DNA of 64,000 bases from Eucommia ulmoides (taxonomy: Eukaryota > Streptophyta > Magnoliopsida > Garryales > Eucommiaceae). Position numbers and translations under genes: made by a program. Shown here piece after piece: positions 24,753 through 38,431 of the stretch (within the stretch, counting starts at the first letter, position 1; each line of letters begins with the position of its first letter). Under the pieces are notes generated by a model that was not told where the DNA came from, ran no database searches, and worked only from the letters and a program-made list of their open reading frames with translations. The stretch lies in NCBI GenBank assembly GCA_016647705.1, contig CM028335.1, positions 4,087,501-4,151,500 on the forward strand, given 5' to 3'.

Positions 24753-27416
24753 AAGTATCGGAGCCTACATACATGATTTAAGATCTACAATTAATTTTTG
24801 AAATTTTCTTTAACTTCTGCTCATTTGCGAAACCGAAACTTGTAGTCACGATTTCATGAGATTTTTTGTTTAATTAACTGTAAAACATTAGGGTTTTTAT
24901 TTTCATAGATTCAAGCTTTAAATTGATATATTATACGTGCAATTTGGTTGTGTAATCAGAGAGAATTTCGACATTGAAGTTTCGTCTACAAACCTTAGAA
25001 AACTCCCGAAACCGAAACTTGGGGCCGTGATTTCATGTATTGTTTTGCTTCTATTGAATGTAAAAAACTTAGAACTTTTTTTACTCTTGATTTAAGATTT
25101 AATTTGATATATTACACATGCTATTTGGTTGTGTAATTAGGAAGTATTTTGTGGTTTAATTTTCAACTTCGAAACCCTAGTGAAATCGAGATTCGTTTTA
25201 AAATCGACGAATATAGACGCGGTTTTGATACAATTAAACATCATATAAATGTTTTAAATTAATAAGGGTTAAAATTGAGTTTTAGATTTTTGACCATGGA
25301 GGAGTGAGAAAATCTCAAATTGCGACTTATTCTTAATTTTTGGTGATATTTCTATTAATTTTTCTTTAATTAATTGTTGTAGTCATATTAGAAAAATATA
25401 AATCTACATAAACCCATAAAAGAATTGAAGAAACTGGCGCGATTTTAGGGCTTTATAAAAGCGGGTCGAAACGACCAAGTTTAGACCCAGTTGGAGGTTA
25501 AAAACAACCTCCAACTGGTCCGGCCTTCCCCCACTCGCACAACATGCGCGTGGGGGCGTGTGAGGCATTGTCCGGGACCCGTTTTGGGTCCCTTTTTATT
25601 TTTTTATTTTTTTATTTTTTTCCTGTGCACTTATTTTCATTCCCTCTAATTTTCTGTAAAATTTATTTTATTTTTGGAGGATTAAAAATAATTTTTAGTT
25701 AATTATTACTTATTATGTAATTTAATTAGCTTAAAATTATTTTTAGGCATAATTTTTTATTAAAATTTTTACAGAAATTATATTAGATGATTTGGAATAG
25801 GATTGCAGTACTCACTCTCTCTAGATTAAGATTTATTGATGTGTACTCTCCTAATTAGTTTTAATTCACGAAAAACTACCTTAATAGTTTCAGTTGTTCT
25901 AATTTCTTAGATTTTGGGTTGAATGAAATATGATATGAGAATTTCCAATAATCTGGGATGAGATGGGATATGAATTATGTTTCCGTTCTGGAGTATTCCA
26001 AAAATAAAAATATGTTTGACAAATTATTTTGTGCAGATCTATTGCAACCGATTTGGATTTTGATATCATCCTTGTAATTTTAGCTTATCTATAGTGGTTT
26101 AATTCATCACTGAACTTTTCTTGGAATATCTTATTATTTTTCAACTGTCCAGATCTGTTGTTCTTAACTTTTCTATATATCATTTAGCGTTTTCCGTTTT
26201 GGTTAATATGAAATAGAAGTGAGATAGTAAACAATCCTGCTATTAAATTGGAATTCTATTTTGCGATTGATCGTGAATTGCCTAATTTTTCTAATCATGA
26301 TTTCTTGATATCACTTGGAGCATATCAATTTTTTTTTTGTGGATTATTTTAGCAGTTATGATTAAATTATTTTTAATAATCAGTTATAATTTCTGATTGT
26401 CGCATTTAATTTTCAGATTTATATTAAGGAAAATTATGATATCATAATTAAAGTACATTCTAACATTGCGATTCTTTTGACTTACTCTCTAATTTCATTT
26501 AGTTACATTTCGAGTTGTTCCATTTAATACTCATTACATTTAGAGATTTTGATAGTGGAATATATGATGCAGTTGCATTCTACTACCATAATCTCTTACT
26601 ATAAATTTGAAAGTTAAATGGATGAATATGAAATGTACAAATCTGAAAGTTAAATGGAGGAATATGAAATGCGACCGATTACTAAAAATTAGGCATTAAT
26701 AAGTCAACATATTAATATATTTGAGGAAATTGTTTTGTTACTGTAAATTTTGAGTATATACCTATTAACTATTGATTAGTGCTGATCCTCTAATAGAAGG
26801 TGGATAAATTTCACTTTATTTTAATTACTGCCTCATTTTAGATAATTGAATCGATCTATGATAATGGAACGTATAAAGAAAATTGGACATTGTTTTTTTT
26901 TTTTTCATACACCTTTTTGCTTCATTGCTATTTATATACAATAAACTCCATACTACCTGAGTAGTTTTTATTAATTGTAAATGGATAGAGTAAGTATTAT
27001 AGGGATAATGCATATATCTCTTTCTTGGATTTGTTATATGATTAATAGATAATGATAAGTTATTATTCATATAAAAATGGGATTCATCTCTATTATTTTA
27101 AAGAGCAAACATGAAAGCTTAAAGAAGTCAAGTCATGCTTTGAGTTTTATTATCTTGGCTCGTGAAGAAGCATCCCAAAGTCTTCTTCATATTCTATGTA
27201 ATTTTCAATTGATCAAGAAGATGTGGCCCTAGTTCAAATTAGATGATTGGATAGTTGCATATTACTCATAGAATGAGCTATAAAGGGTATGTTTATTTTA
27301 TTTTAGGGATATTATTTTTTGTTGAATCTTACACTACTTGTGTTACTTAATCCCGAGTTAAGGTTTTCTTTGAGACTAAGTTAGACCCATTGGGTTTTCT
27401 ACTTTAAGACTCTTGT

Positions 27417-27680
27417 TTGATGTTGGACGTGTTGAATTCCATGTCGATGTTAGGGTTTCACCCGATATCCATTCATAGTAGTTTGTCAAAATTCCACCTT
27501 GCCCCTGATAAGAACATCAATGTTCATTTGATAGAGTCGAAGGGCGGCAACGAGGTGGTGGCAACGTTCACTGGTAAGGTAGAGGGGATTGAAATTAGGA
27601 ATAGGGGTTTTGACACTAAGTACTCTGGAAATTTAACTAGAATCTCACTTGTTCCAAATAATTTCAATTTAAACATATAA
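27417..27680 (+). other. Unrecognised 88-codon open frame inside the non-coding LTR element
   Basis: The only open frame of note in the element's interior; it lies in a patch that is noticeably less AT-rich than its neighbours (about 27,400-27,640). The predicted peptide has short alternating polar and hydrophobic stretches such as NINVHLIESKGGNEVVATFT and ends in a plausible stop. I recognise no domain, and it does not look like gag, protease, integrase or reverse transcriptase. It could be a captured host fragment, a remnant of an element-specific gene, or chance. Not counted as a gene. Confidence 0.3.
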
Positions 27681-28689
27681 GATGTCTTATTAACTTTATA
27701 TGTTCTTTTCTAAAATGCAATGAACTGAAACTAGGAAGAATGATTAATTACACAATTAACCCCTAAAGTTTAGAGATTGTGTAAATTTGGTTGTTTTGAT
27801 TATTGTCCAAATGATTATTTTATTCATGTAATTGATGGTTATGAATCCTAAAGTGGATTGACTCCTTATCTTTCTATTTGTAATCTTTGTGAAATACTTA
27901 TATGATGAGTGACATGATTGAGATAATTATATCCTTATTTTATTTTGATAACCTGATGGAAGCTAAATTGAATACAGCACTATCGAGAAGTAGTCATATA
28001 TAATCAGATGTATGACATGTATTAAGAAATTTTAATGGTTTAAATATGATGTTAATAACTAATTTAGTTATTACGAAAATGAGATATTTCATTTTCCAAA
28101 TTTGGGCGATGTTTGGGGCAATTTATTTGCGTTTTGGAATAGAAGAAAAATATTGAGTTATTTTTGTACAATTTCGCATAGATTTCTTCTTGTATTGCCT
28201 AGGCCTTAAAGTGTTTAATGGGTTATACGTATATTCTGATAGACTTGTTGGGCCATTAATTATTTATTAATTAACGAGCCTCATGAAATTAATAATATGG
28301 ATAAATTATTCATGAACATATGAGAAGACCTTGAATCGGAAATATTATCATTGTGACTAAAATATCTTGGTAGGGATCTAGGTTTGGGCTCATTATATAG
28401 ATATTGATTTTGTGTTTGGGCCTATGTAATATCTCAGTCAACTGGACTTTCTTAGTTATATCTTTCGGCCTTTGAGGTTCATATTAAGGAGTCCATAAAA
28501 ATACTAATTATGATTAATTATAATTTTTCAATTTTCAAACTCTTAATTTTTTATTTTATATAAAGACTAATTTGATAATTAGTTTACGAGTGCAGTAAAA
28601 TTATTGCTCAAATGTTTTCAACTATAATTGATCATTGATCACTGAAAGTACATTTTATAACGTACACCATCTTGTTTTGATCATATGCA

Positions 28690-30035
28690 TATATGTCGTT
28701 AATATGCATTGTTGTGGTTGGACAATATTATTTAATTTTTTCAATTTGAAATGGTTGTTTGTGAAATATTGATATTATTTTATCAAAGTGATTTAACCAA
28801 TATAATTTGTAAGTTTTCGAGTTCCTATTTGTTGATAAAAAAAATTTAGATTAATTTGTACATTCACCTACCAAAACGGGATTATTGTGCAGAATAATTT
28901 AATTATTGGATAATATAGTTTAATTTTCTCAATTTCGATTGGTTACTTGTGAATTATTGATGTTATTTTACCAAAATGATTTAACAAATATAGTTTGCAA
29001 GTTTTCGAGTTCTTATTTTGTAGATGAATTTTTTTTAGATTAATTTGTATATTCACCTACCCAAATGGGGTTATTGTGCATATTAATTTAATTGTTGGGT
29101 AATATACCTAAAATTTCTCAATTTGAAATGTTTACTTATGAATTGTTGAAGTTATTTTACCAAAGTGATTTAACCAACATAATTTACAAATTTTCGAGTT
29201 CCTATTTTGTTGATGGAAAAAATTTAGATTAATTTATACATTCACCTGCCCAAAGGAGGTTAGTGTGCAGATTAATTTAATTGTTAAATAATATAGTTTA
29301 ATTTTCTCAATTTGGAATGGTTGCTTGTGAATTGTTGAGATTATTTTACCAAAGTGATTTAACCAATATAATTTGCAAGTTTTCGAGTTCTTATTTTGTT
29401 GATAGAAAAATTTTAGATTAATTTGTACATTCACCTGCCCAAAGAGTGTTATTGTGAAAATTAATTAAATTGTTAGATAATATAGCTTAATTTTTCTATT
29501 TTAGAACGTTTACTTGTGAATTATTGAGATTATTTTACCAAAATAATTTAACCAATATAGTTTGCAAGTTTTCAAGTTATTACTTTATTGATAGAAAATT
29601 TTGAGATTAATTTGTGCATTCACTTACCCAAAGGGGGTTATTGTACAGAGTAATCTAATTGTTAGGTAATATAACTTAATTTTTCCAATTTGAAACGTTT
29701 GCTTGTGAATTGTTGAGGTTATTTTACCAAAATGATTTAACCAACATAATTTGCAAGTTTTCGAGTTCCTATTTTGTTGATGATTTTTTTTAGATTAATT
29801 TGTGTATTCACCTGCCCAAACGGAGTTATTGTACAAATTAATTTAATTATTGGGTAATATAGTTTAATTTTTTCAATTTGAAACGTTTGTTTGTGAATTG
29901 TTGAGGTTATTTTACCAAAATGATTTAACCAACATAGTTTGTAAATTTTCGAGTTCCTATTTTGTTGATGAAATTTTTTTAGATTATTCTGTATATTTAC
30001 CTACTCAAAGGGGGTTATTGTGCAAACTAATTTAA
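28690..30035 (+). repeat. Seven-unit tandem array, period about 187 bp
   Basis: The block GATTTAACCAAYATARTTTG recurs near 28,793, 28,980, 29,167, 29,352, 29,546, 29,731 and 29,920, i.e. every 185-194 bp. Each unit also has TCGAGTTCCTATTTTGTTGA, TTAGATTAATTTG, CATTCACCTGCCCAAA with GGGGTTATTGTGCA, and a TTAATTTAATTGTT block. Units differ by scattered bases and small length changes. A looser extension (TACCCAAAGGG-like blocks) continues to about 30,250 and again near 30,540. The array has satellite-like unit length but lies inside an LTR element. Confidence 0.9.
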
Positions 30036-30889
30036 TTGCATAAGGATATTATGTTAGATAAATAATTTGATAAATTTGTTTACCTAAAGGGAATGAATTT
30101 TGAAAGATTATTTATTTCATTATATTTTGAAAGAAATATATGAATTTGAAGGTCAATCTACCCGAAAGGGATAAAATTTTGAATCCGTAAATTTTTCTTA
30201 TTTTATTGATCCTCAATTAAAGAATAATTGTTTATTATAGACTCTACCCAAAGGAAAGTTTATGATAACACAATTGATTCTTATATTTTATTACCTATGC
30301 TTAATTAATTATTTTGTCTATTACCCATAATTGATTTATTTATAATTTTTTTGTGAAAACAATTTTTTTTTTTGAACAACAATAACACCATAATAAAATT
30401 CTAAATTGATCATTTGATTTCATGGGAGTCTTTGTAATTTTCTTTATTTTGATGATTGTGTCGTGTAAGCATTGATCACTATTATTATAAAATATTCTTT
30501 ATTTTGTTGATTTTCATACTTAGAGAATAATTATTTATTATAAACTCTGCTCAAAGGGAAGTTTATGATAACGCAATTGAATCTTATATTGTGTCGCTTA
30601 TACTTATTTAGCATTTTGATTCTTTGGTTTAGTGGGAGCTTTTGTATTTTTATTTATTTTGATGATTACGTTGTAACCACTATTGTTATGCATTTTGAAA
30701 AAATAAAATCTATTTGATTATCATCATTATTGTACATTATATTGTTATATATCATATTATTTAAATTGATTATATAATATGGTATCTTAAGATATTGTGC
30801 CTTAAGAATTACAGTTGTATACTTTTGCCTATCACAAATTACTATTTTGAGATCTCGTGATGTATTATCAGTAACGGATGACTTGTTAA

Positions 30890-31075
30890 AGTCATGAAAT
30901 TTCATATTTTGAGAAAGTGCAACAGTTTCATTTTGTTGAGAAACTGCAATTAGCAATTTCATTTTGTTGAGAAATTGAAACAGTTTCATTTTGTTGAGAA
31001 ACTATAATTAGCAATTTCATTTTATTGAGAAATTGCAAGTACAATTTCATATTGTTGAGAAATTATAATGAGGAC
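30890..31075. repeat. Short tandem array, TTTCATTTTGTTGAGAAA units
   Basis: About six units of 24-35 bp share CAATTTCATTTTGTTGAGAA, alternating AACTGCAATTAG and ATTGAAACAG style spacers. It lies inside the non-coding LTR element, about 330 bp before its right LTR. No coding potential. Confidence 0.8.
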
Positions 31076-31403
31076 CGATAAGAACAGTGCATATTGATAA
31101 TGATCACATATTTGCATTGATTTCTTATTACACTACTAGGCTTACGATCCATGTTAATATGATTATAAGTATTTGTGAGTATAAAAATCTTATATTTGCT
31201 GAGATTAACATATAGACTATCATAATCCAATATTAAGATCATGTTGAACCGGATAAGTTTATCAAGATGTTATTTAAAGATTATCATTTCTTTAAATAAA
31301 AGGTGTGGCCACACCAAAAATATTTTATTTTTTTTTGTTATTAACCCAAGAGTCTTATGTTCAAAATTAAATTTATTCAATTAATGTAGCTCAAGTGGGA
31401 GAA

Positions 31404-31854
31404 TGTTGGAATATTTTTTATAGGTTAACATTAATAGAATTAATTATTTTACAAACACGGGTTAATGAATAGTCTATTATTTAAGTAGCCCAAATAATCA
31501 GTGATCATATTTTGATTTGAGCTGTGACATCTTTTATGTAGAAGTCCAGTTAAGTGGCAAGTGTAGGTTTAAGATTTCGTTGAAGCCCGTTATGGGAAGA
31601 CTCAACGAGAAACCCTAATATATATAACTAGGTCCCCTCCCTAGTCTAGATTAAGAGTTTCTTCCCATTGAACGCCGCCACCACAAAATCTAAATCATAA
31701 GGAGGAAGACCTAATTAATAATCCACTGCGACAGATTCAATCTCCTACGATGGCCGAGACAAGTACACTTTTGATTACTGTTTTTCATTGTTATATCTTA
31801 ATAATCATGTATGCTTTAAATTATTATTTAATTTCATTTTATTGTGATTATGAG
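31404..31854 (+). repeat. Right (3') LTR of the non-coding LTR element
   Basis: Starts TGTTGGAATATTTTTTATAG directly after the purine-rich tract CAAGTGGGAGAA. It matches the left LTR along its full length. A TTTTCT string lies near the outer edges of both LTRs and might be the target duplication, but the edge is not sharp enough to be sure. Confidence 0.85.
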
Positions 31855-32600
31855 TAATAATCAACTTTTCTAACTTAACAAAATATATAAAAATAAATAT
31901 CCTATCTCAGTTTTAGACAAAATTATTCTTTATCTTAATTTTAATTTTTTTAATAAAAGAAGAACTAGAGAGAGAAATATCACCTTTTTCTATTTATTAT
32001 TAAATATCAAACTAAATTTTTAAAACAATAAATAACAATTAAATCATTTTATTTTATTTAAATAAAATATGAGTTTCTTTAGGGCGGTGTAGGTTTTAAA
32101 ATATAGGGACTAAAATGAAATAAGAACAAACTACAAAGGGGATGAAAGTTAATTAACCCTTATTACTTTATTGTTTCATAATCTTGGAGAATTAGGGCGC
32201 TTTGGTTTGGGTAGTAAGAGAAAATATAACAATTATTCCAAGTAATGGGGATGGGGCCCTTGGGTTTAGACAGAGGTTGTTCTAAAAAGTAGTCTTTGAT
32301 GGGATGGGGGCTGCCACAGTGGCAGCCCCCTTGCAATCACAAAGTTTAGGGCCATTTGATCGTTCTCATCCCATCACATTCCATTTTTAGATTTTCGAGA
32401 TTTTTGTTTGAGTATAGCATTTGGTAAAACTATTTCTCATCTCATCCCATCCCAAAAACTAGAATTGATTCCCAAAATTATGAAGGTCATGAGAAACAAA
32501 AACTTTTTTATCACATTTGGTAACCATTTCGTGTCCATCCCATGTAGTGGGATGAGAATTATGTTTTCTTATTGAGAGCAAAATCGTGTTTGGTAACGAC
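31855..32600. other. Intergenic sequence with a perfect 25-nt hairpin
   Basis: AT-rich to about 32,160. A stretch around 32,090-32,160 (GGGACTAAAATGAAATAAGA) resembles the sequence just upstream of the GSTU pseudogene at 13,796-13,840. A perfect inverted repeat with 12-bp arms and a 1-nt centre lies at 32,306-32,330 (GGGGGCTGCCAC and its complement). Then come several ATCCCATC/GGGATG motifs in both orientations between 32,360 and 32,560, probably the outer part of the fold-back element that follows. No gene seen. Confidence 0.55.
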
Positions 32601-33324
32601 ATAATTCGATTTTGATTTGGAAACAAAATCGCGTTTGGTAATGATAGTATATATTTTATTCTGAGAACAAAATAGCGTTTGGTGAAAAAACATAATTATG
32701 TTTTCTTTTAGGAATATAATTGCGTTTTGGTAACGAATTATTTAGGAATTGTTTCCAATTTATAAAAACAGAAACAAATAATGATGTTTGGTTGCAATTA
32801 TGGTTGATAATAATGTACACATTTTTTTACCCAACATTTTCCTCCTAAATTTGCATGCCTTTGGACATGGTCATCCTAAAGACGGATACAATGAGCAATT
32901 TGAGAACTTTGAACCAAACAAAAAGGCAAAAGAATAACAATAATCTCGAATCTCACAAACATATCAACAAAATTCATTTATTTTACACCAACTGCTTCAA
33001 GACATGGGAAGAGAAATCATTTTATATTTTTTTTGTGTAGAATTTTTTATTTTTTTTTTATTTTTTTTTATGTTTGATAATAAATATGAAATTACACCCA
33101 ATTCAAAAAACAAACGCGACCTAACTAAAAATAGATGTTAAAATTACTTACATATTCAATATACAGATCGTACATATTTTACGATAGATGTCCATTTTAT
33201 AATAGATGTCCATTTAAAGGTGAAAAATATGTACGGTCTATATGTTTAATATGTAAATACTTTTAATATCTATTTTTAATTAGGTCGCACTTGTTTTTTG
33301 AATTGAGTGTAATTTCATATTTAT

Positions 33325-33481
33325 TGTTAAGATGATTGAAAAGTGGAAGAATGAATTATCTGTTGATATTATGAGAAAAATATACAAAGACTACAATGTT
33401 ATACACATATTTATAGAGGAAGTAGGGGTTAGGATTTTGCCCTAATGGGCCATGTGGGTAAAGCCCATTATTACATTAATA
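33325..33481 (-). repeat. 3' LTR of the Ale-like Copia element
   Basis: 157 bp, starting TGTTAAGATGATTGAAAAGT and adjoining the purine tract at 33,482-33,492 (plus-strand CCCCCCTCA). Matches the 5' LTR along its length with scattered differences. No clean 5-bp target duplication is visible at the outer edges. Confidence 0.9.
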
Positions 33482-36400
33482 TCCCCCCTCAAACTCAAGG
33501 AGGTAAGTGGAAGGTGAACTTGAGTTTGAAAACCAAAGAGTGAAAACGTCCAAGTGGATGAGCCTTAGTGAAAATGTCTGCAGTTTGATTGGTTGAACTG
33601 ACAGATTGAAGGCAAACTATATTCTGGTAAATATGATGGCGGATGAAATAACAATCAATCTCAATGTGTTTTGTATGCTCGTGGAAGACGTTATTGTGGG
33701 CAATTTGAATAGTACTTCTATTGTTATAGTGTAGTATAGTGGCAGTAGGAGATGAGATATCAGCTAGTAACCATCGAAACCAGAGAAGTTCTTGAGTTGC
33801 ATCAGCTATGGCACGAAATTCAGCTTCAGTGCTGAAGCAAGCAACTACAATTTATTTCTTACTACGCCAGGAAATGAGAGAGTTACTTAAGAAGAAACAG
33901 TAACCAATGGTTGAACGTCTGTCGGTGGGGTCACCAACCCAATTGGCATCAGAATAAGCTTCTAAGATGGGAGCAGACTAAGTTGAGAAATGAAGCCCAT
34001 GAAACATAGTACCCTTGACATATCGAAGGATGCAAAGAACAACTGAGTAACGAGTGATCTAAGGAGCGGACAAAAACTGGTTGACCTGGTAAACAACATA
34101 GATAATGTTAGGGCGAGTGACAGTGAAGTATACAAGACTTCCAACCAATTGGCGATATAGAGTGATCTCTTGAAGAGGTGAACCATCGAGTGGAGTAAGT
34201 CTAATGTTTGGCTCGAGAGGAGTAGTCGTAGTGGTAGAGTCAGTGATCCCAGCCTTCGAAAGAAGATCAGAAGCATATTTAGTCTGAGGGAGAAAATATT
34301 CATCTGAACTGGATGAGACTTCGAGGCCAAGAAAATAATTGAGTACACCAAGATCTTTCATCTCAAATTGGCCACTAAGAAACTGTTTGAGTTCAGAAAT
34401 ACCACGTAGATCATCTTCAGTAATAACCATATCGTCCATGCACAGTAAAAGAAGTATAATACTGTTGGCAGTATGGCGAATAAACAGAGCCAAATCATGA
34501 TCACTAGATATGAACCCAAACTGATGAATAATAGTGCTAAATTTGGTTAACCAAGCACATGGAGCTTGTTTCAATCCATACAGAGCATAACGAAGACGAC
34601 AAACTTTATTTCGAAGGGTAGCTTGGCCAGGAGGTGGATGCATATAGACTTCCTCAAGTGGATCGCCATTGAGAAATGCATTTTTGACATCCATTTGAAA
34701 AAGAGTCCACTTTTGAATGGCGACAACGGCAATAAGTGTATGAACAGATGTAAGTCTTGCCACTGGAGCAAAGGTCTCTTCAATAGAGACATCAGAAAAT
34801 ATCTTGATCTTAAACACCCATTTGCACCCAATAGGCGTTTTCCCAAGAGGCAGATCCACGATATCCCAAGTATGAGTTTTGGCTAGGGCTTGAAGTTTTT
34901 CGTCCATTGTTTTCTACCAAAGAGGATTAGTACTAGCCTTTTTATAGGATTGAGGCTCATGCAGATGACGTAAAGTAGAAAAACAATGGTATCATGGAGA
35001 TGAGAGGGGCGATGAGTTACCCTGGTAGATCTGCGGGGGTGATCTGGAAGATGGGCCTTAGAGGAAGTCGGTGTAGACTCATCAGACATAGGAATATCCT
35101 CAAGGACGACCGATTATGTCAGAAGGGTGAGGTCAGCTGGCGGTTCTGGAGCTAGAGCTAGATTTGGAAGGGTGAAGTCAGTGAGTGGATCAAAGGTGGA
35201 CTCGACAGTACCTAAGACTGGGTTCTTAGGAAATAACTCAATAGATGGATCAGTGAAAAATCTAGAGTTAGGAATGGTAGACATGTCAAATGACCGTAAG
35301 GAAAAGAACATTTGTTGTTCCCAAAAAACGACATGACGAGAGATACAAAGAGTTTTACAAATGGGACCCCAATACCGATACCCCTTATGTTCAACACCAT
35401 ATCCAATGAAACAACATAGGTGAGCCCTTGGTTCCAATTTATTATGTTAATGTGGTTTAAGAAGAACGAAACAAACGCAACCAAAGACTTTGAGTTCAGA
35501 GTAATCAGGAGGCTTACCGAAAAGACGCTCATGGGGACTGATTTTATATTGTGGCGGAAGGAACACGGTTAATTATGTATACTGTGGTTAAGGCAGCCTC
35601 ACCCTAGAAGCGCTCAGGACATGAATAATAAATTAGTAGACCACGAACGGTATCAAGAATGTGTCTATGTTTGCGTTCAGCTCGTCCATTTTGTTGGGAG
35701 GTTCTAGGACATAAGCGGTAGGGAAGAGTGCCATTTTTGTGAAGTAAGTTTAGAAAAACACAATCTTTGTATTTCATTCCATTGTCTGAGCGAAAAATTT
35801 TGATATTCCGAGATAATTGAGTTTGAACTATAGAAGAAAAATCAGAATATATTTGAAATAATTTAGATCTGTTTTTCATAAGAAACAACCATGTATATCG
35901 AGAATAGTCATCCACAAATATAACAAAATAGCGAGCACCACCCATTGTTGTATGATGAGAAGGCTCCCAAACATCAGAATGTACTAAATTAAAATGTGCA
36001 AGGAAAACAGACTGACTCTCATTAAAAGGTAAAGCTAATTGTTTTGCAAGTTGATGATGAATACAATGAAAAGACTCATGCTGAAATGAACCTAACTGAC
36101 CGCTAAAAATAAGAGAACGAAGGCGACTGGATGAAGTGTGACCTAACCGAGAGTGCCACAATTCTACGGGTGAGAGTCTTGGGATGGATACAGCTGATTG
36201 ATTTGGTGATAATAAGGATGGGACTTGGAGGTGAGTGAGCTCAAAGAGGCGTCCAACTTTACTGCCAGTCCTAAGGAGTTTTCCTGTCTGAGGGTCCTAC
36301 ACAGGACAACCAGTAGAAGAAAAATACAAATCAAGTCTAAGATCACATAATTGTCCAAATATATATCAGGAAGAGATAAATGAGAAATGTCAACATGTCC

Positions 36401-38431
36401 AGTATGGCTGACCAACATATTTGATCCATTAGCAGTGTAAATAGTAGGTGCATGCTCATCACGGGTTTTAAAAAAAAAAGATAGCGGAATCAGATGTTAT
36501 GTGATTGCAACAGGCAGAATTAAAATACCATCGAGATGTACCTGGTGTAACTAACATGGCTATATTTTTACCAGTTTTATTTAGAGCCTCGATAAGCGCA
36601 GTGCAGAAACCACTCCAATCAGGTGGATAGTTGGATGAAGTTGGTGTAATATCAGTGGCTACAGCAGCAGCATTCTTTCGCTTGAAATAAGACTGATTGC
36701 GAGAGCCTCGAGAGCGATATTAGTTCCTATTTGGTTGATTTCCATATGGAAGTTTAGGGCAGTCTGCACCATAGTTGTCCGGTTCTCTGCAGACCTTACA
36801 CAGGTGAGAAGGACATTTGAGCAATTCATGCCCTTGTGAATAACAATACCTGTAGTATAAGGGCTTCAGGGATGGGTTTGGCTTCCCTCTTGGTGTTGCA
36901 AGAGTAATTGATGTTGCAGAAGCAACTGGCGCTACTAGGACAACATCTGTATGTGAACTTTGTTGTGTCTCTAGACGTGTTTTCTCATGGAGTAGATCAG
37001 AAAGGACATTATTTAGAGAAGCTAGTGTGCCCCGGTGGAGGATTGAAGCTCGTACAGGCTCAAATTCTTCCCTCAAGCCCATCAGGAATTGCATAATGCA
37101 TGTCTCTATTCGGTATTTGGCATGAATGGTGACGTCTTTTGTGCATTCCCAGGTTGGCTCAGTGATAGCCAACTGATCCCACACAGTAGTCATCTGGCAT
37201 AGGAAACTATTAACGGTTTGCCCAGGTTCCTGGCGCATACTATGGAGGGTGGAGAGAAGGCGATACCGATTCGAGATGTCTGCCTTGGTGTAGCAGTCCT
37301 AGAGAAAATCCCAAGCTTCTTTAGTTGTATGGATTGTACTAAATTGAAATTTGATCTCTGGAATGATAGTAACATGGAGCCATGTGAGAATCTGGTGATT
37401 TTTGTTATCCCATTCCTTTAGACGGTCAGTGTATTTGGCCTTATCCTCGTTATCCATCTACTTGGGTTCAGTGATATCTCCAGTCACGAGATGCCACAAT
37501 CATCATCTACAGAGAAAACTAAACATCTCTTGAGCCCATACGACATAATTAGTTTCATTCAGAACAGTAGTGATAACCGGATGTGCATCAGATTCAACCA
37601 TAGGAGCAAAAGAGGAGGTGAACCGGTGTAGAAAATACTTAAATAAAGAATGAAGTGTATTATGTGATTACCAAATTAGAAAATAGAGGCCGGCAATAGA
37701 TTCAAAACACCAAAAAACCCCAAGAACCGGTCTAAGTTTGCAAAACACTAGTAAAAAAAAGCCAGAACTGGGACAAAGAACGTATTGATGACGTGGCAGG
37801 AGGTCAAAGCTGATGTGGTGCGGTCTACGCTGATGTGGCATCGGTTAACACTGACGTGGCACTAATCAACGATGATATGGTACTGGTTAATGATGATGTG
37901 GCACTGGTCAACGATGACGTGGCCCTGACTAGGTGTTGAGTTGGCGCTAACGTGGATTGTTAACTGTGCTTTTAGGGCTGACGGGGCAATTGGTGTGCAG
38001 AAGGCAAGTGAAGGCTGCGCATAGATTTGACACGCCACCTGTTTGCCGCGTGTGAATAGTAATGTTATAATTAGACTTATGTTTTTGGAATTGTCTCATC
38101 AAGACGATTTTGATGGTATATTATGAGATGAAACTGGAGCCCTAGTTAAGGCGGTAGAGCCCAAAATCTGAAACGGCGAAGAGCGATAGTACTGCTGGCT
38201 GTTGGAGGTGCGTGAGAGCGCGTTAGAACTCTGTTTGCGGTGATTTTGGTGGCATTATGTTCATCTATACAAGACGAAGTCGATGGTATGATGTTCGTTG
38301 ATACCAGAGAAGGGATGAAGTCTACAGTAGCGATGGAACTCTCCGGAGAATATGGGCAGCAACGACTGAAGCGTTAAGGCTGGGAAAATTTTATTGAGAA
38401 CAGGTCCAGAAAATACTTGTTCTTGATACCA

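Larger units (their letters stand above)
24302..31854 (+). mobile_element. Large non-coding LTR retrotransposon (non-autonomous, Copia-style ends)
   Basis: Two direct LTRs of about 450 bp (24,302-24,752 and 31,404-31,854), both starting TGTTGGAATATTTTTTATA, enclose 6.65 kb. After the left LTR comes GTATCGGAGCC, a primer-binding-site-like string; before the right LTR is the purine-rich tract CAAGTGGGAGAA. These fix the plus orientation and resemble Copia ends. The interior has no gag or pol motifs in any frame, so the element is of the large non-autonomous kind. It holds a 187-bp tandem array (28.7-30.0 kb), a short tandem array (30.9-31.07 kb) and one 88-codon open frame at 27,417. By eye the two LTRs differ at about one base in ten, which suggests an old insertion. 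Confidence 0.87.

Noticed and set aside
28690-31075. Regular repeats considered as a CRISPR array
   Set aside because: The DNA is plant nuclear, the units are diverged and contiguous rather than identical repeats with unique spacers, and they lie inside an LTR element.
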